Positions 1 through 7,700 of a stretch of DNA of 16,769 nt are shown in pieces. The stretch is from assembly GCA_045535815.1 (NCBI GenBank), contig JAZSMJ010000008.1:1-16769 (forward strand). The letters run 5' to 3'. The stretch's first letter is position 1, and the number at the start of each line of letters is the position of its first letter. Below the pieces are notes generated by a model, which made no database searches, had not been told where the DNA came from, and saw only the letters and a list, made by a program, of their open reading frames with translations. The stretch comes from JAZSMJ01 sp045535815 (GTDB lineage: Bacteria; Bacillota; Clostridia; Oscillospirales; CAG-272). A program made the translations under genes and the position numbers.

Positions 1-1109
1 CAGTTGGGCTTCTGCATGCCGTGCCAGAATATATCTACAACAGACGTGTTCATGCAGAATATCATTATTGCGGTAAGCAAAACGCTTGCGATCTTTTCTC
101 TTTTTGCTATCTTTTTTGATGCAAAATAAGAGGGGATAAGGAGCAGTGTAAGCACACCGCAGTAAACGAAGGGCAGTCCAGCGGGACGCACCGTATCGTA
201 GGATGCGGGAAGCATTTTTGCAAGAAAGTCAAGGAAGTCAAACTTTTGCGTTATTGCAAGGCTGGGATCGGAAAATTCGGTCTTGCCGAAGGTAAGGGAA
301 TAATATGCGGGATATATTATTATCATCGCTATTCCGAGAGCTATGACCGAGAATACGAATATCCGCAAAAGAGATTTTATAAAATGATTCTTTTCATTGT
401 AAATATCACGCTCGTAGCCTTCCTCCTTTGAGAAGAACGAATAGAAGAAGTAGAGGAAGGTAAAGATGCATATCATATATCCGATATAGTAGTTTGCCAT
501 AACGGCAAGTGCAAGCGTTACGGTATACAGGATATACTTTCTCTCGGTTATCAGCTTCTCAACGCCAAGCATAATAAGAGGAAGGTAGATGAGCGCATCT
601 ATCCACATGGTATTGTGGCACTGTACTATCGCATAGGACGAGAGGGCGTACATTACAGAGAAGATAACGACAGATCTTTTTGCACTCGGGCGTATGTGCG
701 AGAGGAATATACCCATAGTAAGTCCGCAAAGCCCTGCCTTTAAAAGCATAATGACCAGAAGTGCCTCTGTGATATTTTTGAGCGGGAAGAGGGCAACTAT
801 AAAGGAAAATGGACTTGCAAGATAGTATGCAAACATTCCCATAAACTCTCCGCCGAGTGAACGGTTCCACGAATAGAGCAGAGAGCCACCCTCAAGTATC
901 TTCTCTCGAAGCTCTGCGAAATAGTAAACGTACTGTGCGTTAAGGTCAAGCACAAGCACCGAATTATCGCCGAAGGGCCACACCTTCATCGCTATGTATA
1001 TCAGCCATAAAACGAGTGCAGGCAGGAAGAAGCAGAGAAAAAGATGCTTCTTGTTGCCAAGGGGAGTATCGGCAGTAAGTTTCATATATTGAGATCTAAG
1101 TTTTTTCAT
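1..1109 (-). CDS. YfhO-family polytopic membrane protein (3' end outside window)
   Basis: Reading the minus strand from an ATG at 1109-1107 gives an uninterrupted frame of 369 residues that leaves the window at base 1, so the C-terminus is missing. The N-terminus has a short basic stretch and then a hydrophobic helix at about residues 24-42. It is followed by the family hallmark region, a DLNAQYVYYF segment, then SLGGEFMGMFAYYLASPFS, and then several further membrane helices (FFLPALVLWLIYIAM, LLVIMLLKAGLCGLTMGIFL, VIALGIAMIIIYPAYY). This matches YfhO-type proteins, large GT-C-like membrane proteins; Bacillus and Listeria members have been linked to glycosylation of teichoic acids. A GGAG lies 5 nt before the start. 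The gene begins 15 nt after the DUF951 stop, so the two are probably co-transcribed. The family call is from sequence memory; the substrate is unknown. Confidence 0.88.
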   Translation of the reverse strand, partial: MKKLRSQYMKLTADTPLGNKKHLFLCFFLPALVLWLIYIAMKVWPFGDNSVLVLDLNAQYVYYFAELREKILEGGSLLYSWNRSLGGEFMGMFAYYLASPFSFIVALFPLKNITEALLVIMLLKAGLCGLTMGIFLSHIRPSAKRSVVIFSVMYALSSYAIVQCHNTMWIDALIYLPLIMLGVEKLITERKYILYTVTLALAVMANYYIGYMICIFTFLYFFYSFFSKEEGYERDIYNEKNHFIKSLLRIFVFSVIALGIAMIIIYPAYYSLTFGKTEFSDPSLAITQKFDFLDFLAKMLPASYDTVRPAGLPFVYCGVLTLLLIPSYFASKKIAKREKIASVLLTAIMIFCMNTSVVDIFWHGMQKPN

Positions 1110-1124
1110 AAAAGCTCCGTTTGA

Positions 1125-1319
1125 TCAGATTTTTTCATCGTTTATTTTTTTGATATTTTTTTCAAGCTTGATTCTCGGCACCGTAACGTCACGTGAGCAC
1201 TCCGAGCATTTTATACGTATATCCGAGCCGACTCTCAAAACCTCAAACTGAAAGCATCCGCACGGATGAGGCTTTTTCATGGTGAGTATATCGCCGACTG
1301 CTATCTTTGGTATTATCAA
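1125..1319 (-). CDS. DUF951 family small Cys-containing protein
   Basis: This gene encodes a 64-residue protein with the DUF951 pattern: a VGDILTMKKPHPCG segment, then FEVLRVGSDIRIKC, then SECSRDVTVPR, then a basic tail. The CG and C-x2-C cysteines suggest a small metal-ribbon fold, but no function is established for the family (Bacillus YyzM is, I believe, a member). I chose the TTG at 1319 rather than the in-frame ATG at 1379. A GGAGG (1329-1333) sits 9 nt before the TTG, and the product then has the usual family length. The ATG at 1379 has no ribosome site and lies inside the predicted promoter, upstream of the expected transcript start. It is the first gene of an operon with the YfhO-family gene. 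Confidence 0.85.
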   Translation of the reverse strand: MIIPKIAVGDILTMKKPHPCGCFQFEVLRVGSDIRIKCSECSRDVTVPRIKLEKNIKKINDEKI

Positions 1320-1357
1320 AGCAGTATACCTCCAATAAGGAATATCTTCAATAAATA

Positions 1358-1386
1358 AGTATAACATATAATTTGTCAAATGTAAA
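1358..1386 (-). promoter_or_regulatory. Sigma-A promoter for the DUF951-YfhO operon
   Basis: On the minus strand, TTTACA (-35, 1386-1381) is followed after 17 nt by TATACT (-10, 1363-1358), with a TGT extended -10. Transcription should start near 1351, giving a leader of about 30 nt to the TTG start at 1319. The -35 elements of this promoter and of the GRE promoter lie about 45 bp apart, back to back. Confidence 0.7.
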
Positions 1387-1430
1387 TCAAAATAATATCA
1401 AAATAGCGTTTAAAATAAATAAGAAATATA

Positions 1431-1460
1431 TTGACTTTGAGGGAAAGGGTATGGTATAAT
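1431..1460 (+). promoter_or_regulatory. Strong sigma-A promoter for the glycyl radical enzyme gene
   Basis: TTGACT (1431-1436), an 18-nt spacer and TATAAT (1455-1460) with a TGG extended -10 are seen. An A/T-rich run upstream (about 1385-1430) could act as an UP element. The spacer closely resembles that of the rRNA-type promoter at 16611-16640. Transcription should start near 1467. Confidence 0.8.
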
Positions 1461-1474
1461 ATTATTGCAACGAT

Positions 1475-1490
1475 GTTATATATTTATAAC
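1475..1490 (+). promoter_or_regulatory. Candidate operator: GTTATA-N4-TATAAC inverted repeat
   Basis: A perfect 6-bp inverted repeat with a 4-nt centre lies about 10 nt downstream of the predicted transcript start, a position where a bound repressor would block initiation. The TTATAAC half-site recurs at 4546-4552, beside the start of the IclR gene transcript. The region is A/T-rich, so a chance palindrome is quite possible. Confidence 0.35.
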
Positions 1491-1524
1491 GCAAAGCTTT
1501 TTTTGATAAACGAAAGGAAGAGCT

Positions 1525-3717
1525 ATGACTAACCGCGAGAAAATCGAAAAACAGATAGACGAGGCGTTTTATCTTTTGAGAGAAAAGCCGATAAACAGCA
1601 CGTTTACAGAGCGTTGGTTTCTGCTTCAGGACTGCTATGAGGAGGTAAAGGACCTGCCGAGATCACTTGGTCAGTCGAGAGGTCTTGCTTATATTCTTGA
1701 AAGAGCCTCGCTTCCGATAAAGGAATACGATCTTTTGCTCGGAAGATATATAGATAAGATCCCGACCGAGGAGGAAGAGAAGCGCTTCTGGGATTACATA
1801 AATACCAACCCGTCTCCCATTCACCCCGTTACTATGGGTAACGGCGGACATAATACCATGGACTGGGATACGCTTACTAAAATAGGCATCACAGGTTATC
1901 TTAAGAAGGCTGAAAAGCTTCTTTCCGAGATTGAAAGCGATCCCGATGCAGAGCCGGGTCTGCTCCTTTTCAGACAAGGTATGGTCGAGGTATACCGTGC
2001 GATAATGAGATATATCGAGCGCTATGCCGATGCCGCAAGGGATGCAGGAATGACCGATTGTGAAAGGACCTGCCGAGAGCTCCTTTTACACGAGCCCCAT
2101 ACCTTAAGGGAAGCGCTTCAGCTTGTTCTTTTCGTATTTACTGTATATATGATATACGCAGGCTTTCCGGTTGCCTGCCTCTGCCTTGGCAGAATGGACG
2201 AATATCTTCTCCCGCTTTACCAATCGGATATCGAAAAGGGAATACTCACCCGTGAGGAAGCAGGCTATCTTATAGACGATTTCAACTGTAAGACCAATCT
2301 TCACCTCGGAAGAGGAGAGCATCAGATGGGACATCTGTCGTCAGGTCAAGGTGACGGCAATACTACCGGATGGGAGCGCAATCATACATACGATTCACCG
2401 ACCTACATCGTTCTTGGCGGAAGAAGCAATCAGTACGATCACACCTCAAATCCTTTGACGCTGCTCCTTGCAGAGCATATAACACCCGGATTTAAAAATC
2501 CGGTGTACGTATACCGTTGGTCAAACGACCGTCCCGATGACGTTTGGGACGTTATCTGCAAACGCATAAGAGAGAATGCAACCATACTCGTATACAACGA
2601 CGAAACGATGATAGCTGCTATGGAGCATGCAGGAGTTGAACATAAGGATGCTGTAAACTATACCATTCACGCATGCAACTGGCCCGACGTTGACGGCTAC
2701 GTAAACGTCGATCTTCCGGGTATACCGATACCCAAAATGGTTATGAACGCTCTCGTCAGCGACGGTAAGCTGATAAAGGAATATGAGAGCATAGACGAGA
2801 TATATAAGGCTATAGAGGATAACTACCGTGTAGTTCTGAAGGAGCGCTTTGATGCCTATCGGGAGAGATTCGTTTACGGAAATCATCCCCATGCCGACTG
2901 CCTTACCTTAAACGATTGCTTTATGAGAGGTACTATTGAATCGGGACGCAGTATGTTTTTCGGCGGTGTTAAATATCCGGGTATGTACAATCTCGTTAGA
3001 AGCGTAGGCACAGCGGCTGATATAATGGCAGCTATAGATAAGGCCGTTTACAAAGAGAAGAAGTACACGCTTCCACAGATAGTGGCTGCGCTGAACGATA
3101 ATTTTGAGGGGCATACCGAAATGCTGGCGTATATGAAAAATGCCCCCAAATACGGCACCGATAACGATGAGGCAGACTCACATGCAGTGCGTCTTATCAA
3201 GACTATGCTTGACGTTGTTGATGAGCAGGCAGTGAATGAAAGGGGCGAGCGAGACGTTCTGTCTCTGAACGTTACAATAACCGATATGGGACACCTCGGA
3301 GAAGGCCTTACCCTTATGGCAACTCCCGACGGAAGACTGAGCGGAGCTCCGATAAGTGAAAACCTTTCTCCTACAGTAGGATATTTTGACAGCATTACCG
3401 CACTTCTCAATTCGGTATCCAAGCTTCCGTTTGACAGGCTTCATTCGGGTGCGCTCAATCTCAGATTCAGACGTGATATCGTTTCCGGAGATGACGGACT
3501 TGACAGACTTAAATTCCTGATGGATACCTACATGAAAATGGGCGGAATGCAGTTCCAGATAAGCATTGCAGATACCGAAGATCTGAAAAAGGCTCAGATC
3601 ACTCCCGAAAATTACAAGGATCTTACCGTCAGAATCACGGGATACAGTGCGATCTTTATCGACATGGCAAAGAAGGCGCAGGACGAGATAATAAGAAGAG
3701 AAGAGCTCAGCAAATAA
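1525..3717 (+). CDS. Glycyl radical enzyme (PFL/dehydratase superfamily), substrate unknown
   Basis: The 730-residue product spans the whole PFL-like domain. Landmarks in order are GGHNTMDWDTL with His109 (the position of a substrate-site His in glycerol dehydratase), LREALQLVLFVF, GRMDEYLLPLY, the thiyl-radical loop TIHACNWPD with Cys384, ATPDGRLSGAPISENLSP, and the C-terminal glycyl-radical motif VRITGYSAIF with Gly706, 24 residues from the end. The family uses Gly and Cys radicals for anaerobic C-C, C-O or C-N cleavage in the cytosol and needs a radical-SAM activase; none is present here. The Cys-Cys pair of pyruvate formate-lyase is absent, and so is the Glu two residues after Cys found in characterised dehydratases and decarboxylases (Trp386 here), so the reaction cannot be assigned. 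The start is supported by AAAGGAAG just upstream. Transcription is monocistronic, ending at a strong hairpin, and convergent with an IclR regulator. Confidence 0.92.
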   Translation: MTNREKIEKQIDEAFYLLREKPINSTFTERWFLLQDCYEEVKDLPRSLGQSRGLAYILERASLPIKEYDLLLGRYIDKIPTEEEEKRFWDYINTNPSPIHPVTMGNGGHNTMDWDTLTKIGITGYLKKAEKLLSEIESDPDAEPGLLLFRQGMVEVYRAIMRYIERYADAARDAGMTDCERTCRELLLHEPHTLREALQLVLFVFTVYMIYAGFPVACLCLGRMDEYLLPLYQSDIEKGILTREEAGYLIDDFNCKTNLHLGRGEHQMGHLSSGQGDGNTTGWERNHTYDSPTYIVLGGRSNQYDHTSNPLTLLLAEHITPGFKNPVYVYRWSNDRPDDVWDVICKRIRENATILVYNDETMIAAMEHAGVEHKDAVNYTIHACNWPDVDGYVNVDLPGIPIPKMVMNALVSDGKLIKEYESIDEIYKAIEDNYRVVLKERFDAYRERFVYGNHPHADCLTLNDCFMRGTIESGRSMFFGGVKYPGMYNLVRSVGTAADIMAAIDKAVYKEKKYTLPQIVAALNDNFEGHTEMLAYMKNAPKYGTDNDEADSHAVRLIKTMLDVVDEQAVNERGERDVLSLNVTITDMGHLGEGLTLMATPDGRLSGAPISENLSPTVGYFDSITALLNSVSKLPFDRLHSGALNLRFRRDIVSGDDGLDRLKFLMDTYMKMGGMQFQISIADTEDLKKAQITPENYKDLTVRITGYSAIFIDMAKKAQDEIIRREELSK

Positions 3718-3757
3718 AATACAATAACCCCGACTTTTGTCGGGGTTATTGTATTTT
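3716..3757. terminator. Bidirectional terminator between GRE and IclR genes
   Basis: A perfect 19-bp stem (3716-3734 with 3739-3757) with a TTTT loop has a GC-rich core (ACCCCGAC) flanked by A tracts and T tracts, so it works in both directions. The stem begins at the second base of the GRE stop codon and ends 6 nt before the IclR stop codon. Confidence 0.93.
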
Positions 3758-3763
3758 AAAAAG

Positions 3764-4522
3764 TTATTTGTCGTATCCGAGTGCAATAGATATGCTTTTT
3801 GCCGCCTCGATTATATCTTTTCCGATTTTTTCGTAAATGTTGTCAATGGTCGTATAAACCGTAGGTGAGGAGCATCCGAGGGCGGCAACGGCTTTGCCGG
3901 TGTAGTCAAATATTGGTGCGCATAGGCAAACTATACCGGACGAATACTCTTCATTATCGGTAGCATAGCCCTGCTGTCTGATGATATCAAGCTCCTTTTT
4001 CAAATCTTCCTTATCGGTTATGGTATTGTCGGTTCTTTTTTCAAAGCTTCCTTCAAGATATTTGTTTATATAGCTTTCATTCTGATATGCCAAAAGAGTT
4101 TTGCCGGGTGCAGAGCAGTAAAGGGGATAGTATCCGCCGAGGATTCCCGCAACACGCAAGGACTGCGTGGAGTCAAGGTGGGAGATATACAACACCTGAT
4201 CATTATTAAGTATACCGAGATAGGTGCTCTCGCCGTGCTTTTTCCAAAGGTTGAAAATATAAGGAGCGGCAACGTTTTCAACCGAAAGCTGAGTTATTAC
4301 CTTGCTTGCAGTATGGAAAGGCAGAAGGGTAAGGCGGTACTTTGCCTCGTCATTCGCATATACCCAGCCCTCCTCCTCAAGAGAATTGAGAATTCTGAAT
4401 ATCATATTTTTATTGATATCGAGCTGACGGCTTATCTCAGATACGCCGATAGGCTCATGTTGCTCGGATAAAAGTGTCACGAGCTTTATTGCAATTCCAA
4501 CCGAAGGTGCTAAATTTGACAT
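3764..4522 (-). CDS. IclR-family transcriptional regulator
   Basis: The 252-residue product has the IclR layout and length. An N-terminal winged helix-turn-helix covers about residues 7-67 (IGVSEISRQLDINKNMIFRI as the HTH). A GAF-like effector-binding domain follows from about 75 to 250. The C-terminal signature is visible as GYATDNEEYSSGIVCLCAPIF followed by AVAALGCSSPT. IclR proteins are dimeric or tetrameric DNA-binding regulators that sense small carboxylates, aromatic acids or sugar-acid metabolites. The ATG at 4522 has an AAGGA about 8 nt upstream. The gene is convergent with the GRE gene and divergent from the GH2 gene, so both are candidate targets; this is inference from position. 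Confidence 0.94.
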   Translation of the reverse strand: MSNLAPSVGIAIKLVTLLSEQHEPIGVSEISRQLDINKNMIFRILNSLEEEGWVYANDEAKYRLTLLPFHTASKVITQLSVENVAAPYIFNLWKKHGESTYLGILNNDQVLYISHLDSTQSLRVAGILGGYYPLYCSAPGKTLLAYQNESYINKYLEGSFEKRTDNTITDKEDLKKELDIIRQQGYATDNEEYSSGIVCLCAPIFDYTGKAVAALGCSSPTVYTTIDNIYEKIGKDIIEAAKSISIALGYDK

Positions 4523-4554
4523 AGATATTACATCCTTTTTTATGATTATAACTT

Positions 4555-4583
4555 ATTTTAACATAATTTAGAAAAACAGTCAA
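4555..4583 (-). promoter_or_regulatory. Sigma-A promoter for the IclR gene
   Basis: On the minus strand, TTGACT (4583-4578), a 17-nt spacer and TAAAAT (4560-4555) with a TGT extended -10 are seen. The start should lie near 4548, within the TTATAAC sequence shared with the GRE leader, which would allow autoregulation. Confidence 0.7.
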
Positions 4584-4711
4584 GAGCTTAAAATATCAAT
4601 CGTTTTTCACATTTGAAATGTTATTTAAAACGGTATTTTTCTTTTTTGTGTGTAAGGTATACAAAAGAATAATTTAAGTTTTTTTCTAATCGCTGAAAAT
4701 CGGAAAAATCG

Positions 4712-4740
4712 TTGACTCATCTTACATTGTATTGTAAAAT
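4712..4740 (+). promoter_or_regulatory. Sigma-A promoter for the GH2/dockerin gene, with overlapping palindrome
   Basis: TTGACT (4712-4717), a 17-nt spacer and TAAAAT (4735-4740) are seen. An inverted repeat TTACA-N6-TGTAA (4722-4737) overlaps the spacer and the -10, so a protein bound there would block the polymerase. A ribosome site AGGGGGG (4763-4769) lies 8 nt before the ATG at 4778. The rest of the interval 4584-4711 shows nothing recognisable. Confidence 0.65.
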
Positions 4741-4777
4741 ATAAGATGCAAATTATCTTTTTAGGGGGGATCTGTTA

Positions 4778-7700
4778 ATGTTAGAAAGCAAGCGCCTTTG
4801 TGCGAGAAAAGCGGCGGTTTTTATCGCTGTGGCGGTGATTGCATTGCTTGCAGTTGCACTGTATGCACAGGGCTTTACTTTAAGCGGAAAAATAACAAGC
4901 TATAATCCGCAAAACAGTGCTGAGATAGCACTTTATCAAAACGGAGAAAAGATAACTTCAGTTACTATAGATAGCCGGAGCGGAAACGGTGAAGCAACAC
5001 AGGTGTTCTCAATTGAGGGCATATCCGCAGGGGTATACGATCTTACCGTAACCAAAAGCGGATGTCTTACATATACGGTAAAAGCTATTTCAGTTTCCGG
5101 TGATCTTGATCTTGCAAGCACCGAATTGCCCGGGATAGCAGATATAAGGCTTGTGTCCGGAGATATATCGGAGGACGGATTTATAGATGCAAGCGACGTT
5201 TCAATGCTTGTTTTCGATTTGGGAAAAAGCAAAGATAACTCAACGTATTCACTGTCCGATATAAACGGTGACGGCTACAGAGACGCTCTTGACGTTGCTG
5301 TTCTGTCGGCAAATATGCTGAAAACACAGAATGATATTACATACCCGGAAGATAGCGGAGAGGAGGATATTTCTGTGACACGTATACTCTCGTTTGATTC
5401 TGCCGGAGAAGGCGGATGGTGGGGTACCACGTCTCCTTTGTGGAAAACTGAAGGACAAAATGAGGGAAGCGGATGGCTGAGCGGTGAGGCTGAAGGCTCC
5501 GCATCTCAGGTAATATGCGGAAATCTTTACGGTGAAGTGGAGAATGCGCAAACCGTCCCCGGAAATGCAGATTATCCTATAGAGAGTGCAGACTATGCAG
5601 ACGTCTCCTCAGATAGATATATCGTTCTTGACGTTTACGTTTCAGACGTCGAAGCAGTCACAACCATGAACGTAAGCTTTTCAAGCTGCAGAAACGGTCC
5701 TGTCGGTGATTATACGGCAAGCTGGGTCGTTGATACCATAGATTTTGAAAACGGCTGGAATACTGTTAGCCTTACACTCGAAGACGCTTCATGCGGATCG
5801 GAATTCGACGCTTCCAAGGTTCAGTATATATCGTTTACAATGAATACCATGGCTGCTTGCGTGTGGGGTGTTGACGACCTCAGATGCACGTCTGACGTTG
5901 CTGAAGATCAGCCCACAGATGAGCCTGAAGATGAGCCGGAGGATCAGCCTGACGATCCGCCTGCGCAGGAGCCGGATGACGGAAACGATCAGATAGCAGA
6001 CCGTGTGTATACCGATACCGTATACGTAAACGGAGCAGTTGAAGGCGTCAGCCTTGACGAGGTAGAGCGTGAATATTATCTGCAGGTAGAATCCACACCT
6101 ATGGATGCACAGCCCGAGATAATATCGGTTCAAAGCGGGGCTTACGATGCCGGAGAGTATACCGAAAAGGTGATCTCGCTTGACGGCAGCTGGCAGATGA
6201 TGAAGTCAGACGGCTCTGAATCGTATATATACACAGAGGAAATGCTTCCGACGTCAGGCTATACGAAGATGAATATCGTTGGCTTCCCGATAGAAGCATC
6301 CAGCCAAAACACTATGATGGGAGACAACTATTATGCTCCCTCAAACGTAAACGACGGTGCATTTAACTCCGAAGCGGATGACGAATGGGTATCGGGCGGA
6401 CCGAGTGTAGATCAGGAGCCTTGGTTCATTATCGATCTTTTGGAAGAAAGACAGATCAACGGATTTATTCTTTATAATAACGGAGCTCTCGGCGTTTACG
6501 ACGGAAGCGACAGAGCAGAGAATACCCGTGCGTTCACAGTTTGGATAAGTCAGGATAAGGAAGAATGGACTTCCGTTTATACAACGACGAGAAATACAAA
6601 GAGCACGACCGACGTAAAGCTTGACGGGTATTATACCGCACGTTACGTTAAGGTAACTCTTGAGCAGACCGAGCAGGCTGCAAAGGGCTATGCACGTATA
6701 GTTGAGTTTGAGCTTTACGGAAAAGAAAAGATATTCACGCCGGCTCAGCTCGATTTCAGTACGGCTTATAACGTAACCGTGCCCAGAAGCGTGCCTAACG
6801 CTTTGTACGAGGCAGGAGTTATAGGCGATCCTACCGTAGGATATAACGATGCACAGGCAAGAGAAGCTGTAGGCAATACCTGGTGGTTCAAAAAGGATTT
6901 TGAATATCAGATAAGTGACGGACGTGTCGTTCTTTCCTTCGGCGGAGTGTGCGACAGAGTTGACGTTTGGGTAAACGACGTATATCAGGGCTTCCATCAG
7001 GGTATGTACGGCGGACCTGAATATGATATTACCGATATCGTGCGTGACGGAGCAAATTCCGTAGTCGTAAGAATGTACCCCGTTGCAGGAAACTGGTTTG
7101 ATACGGTTGCATTCCACGCAGGATGGGGCTGGACCTACGCTAAGATTCCCCCGCTTGGCATCTGGCAGTCTGTAAACGTAAAGACACTCTCAAAAGTTGA
7201 AATAGAAAATCCCTTTGTTTCTGCCGTTGATACAAACGGTACGATGGACTTCTATACCGAAATAGTAAGTCCCGATAAGGAAGCTATAAACGGAACGCTT
7301 ATAGCATCCATCTCTCCCAAGAATTTTGAGGGCGAATCCTGCAGCTTTACCTATCCCGTAAGCACACAAGAGAGTGAAACATCACTCCGTCTCAGATTCA
7401 ACATCCCATCACCTCAGCTTTGGTGGCCAAACGGTGTGGGTGAGCAGAATCTTTATATCCTTACCCTCAGCTTTGCTGATGAGGGTGGCAATATCATATC
7501 CGAAAAGAAGGTTCAGTTTGGTATCAGAACCATAGAAATGGCACCTCTTGAGGACGTTGGCGAATATAGTGACGTTTATAATTGGACGTTCATTATAAAC
7601 GGCAAAAAGATGTTCCTGCACGGTGCAAACTGGTGTCCTATAGACGCTATGATGGACTTCTCATACGAGCGTTACGACAGAATGCTCTCGCTCGGTAAGA

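Noticed and set aside
1525..3717. Naming the GRE pyruvate formate-lyase (pflB)
   Set aside because: The adjacent Cys-Cys pair needed for formate C-acetyltransferase chemistry is absent. Only a single Cys is found in the loop.
3178..3786. 202-residue open frame on the minus strand under the GRE gene
   Set aside because: It is antisense to a well-supported enzyme, has no ribosome site or recognisable motif, and overlaps the terminator and the IclR 3' end.
5902..5992. Asp/Glu/Pro-rich stretch as a coding tandem repeat
   Set aside because: The units are irregular and the stretch is short. It fits an ordinary acidic interdomain linker.
6341..7117. 258-residue open frame on the minus strand under the GH2 gene
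   Set aside because: It lies entirely antisense to the conserved discoidin and GH2 domains. Its composition is that expected of a mirrored frame, and it has no start signals.
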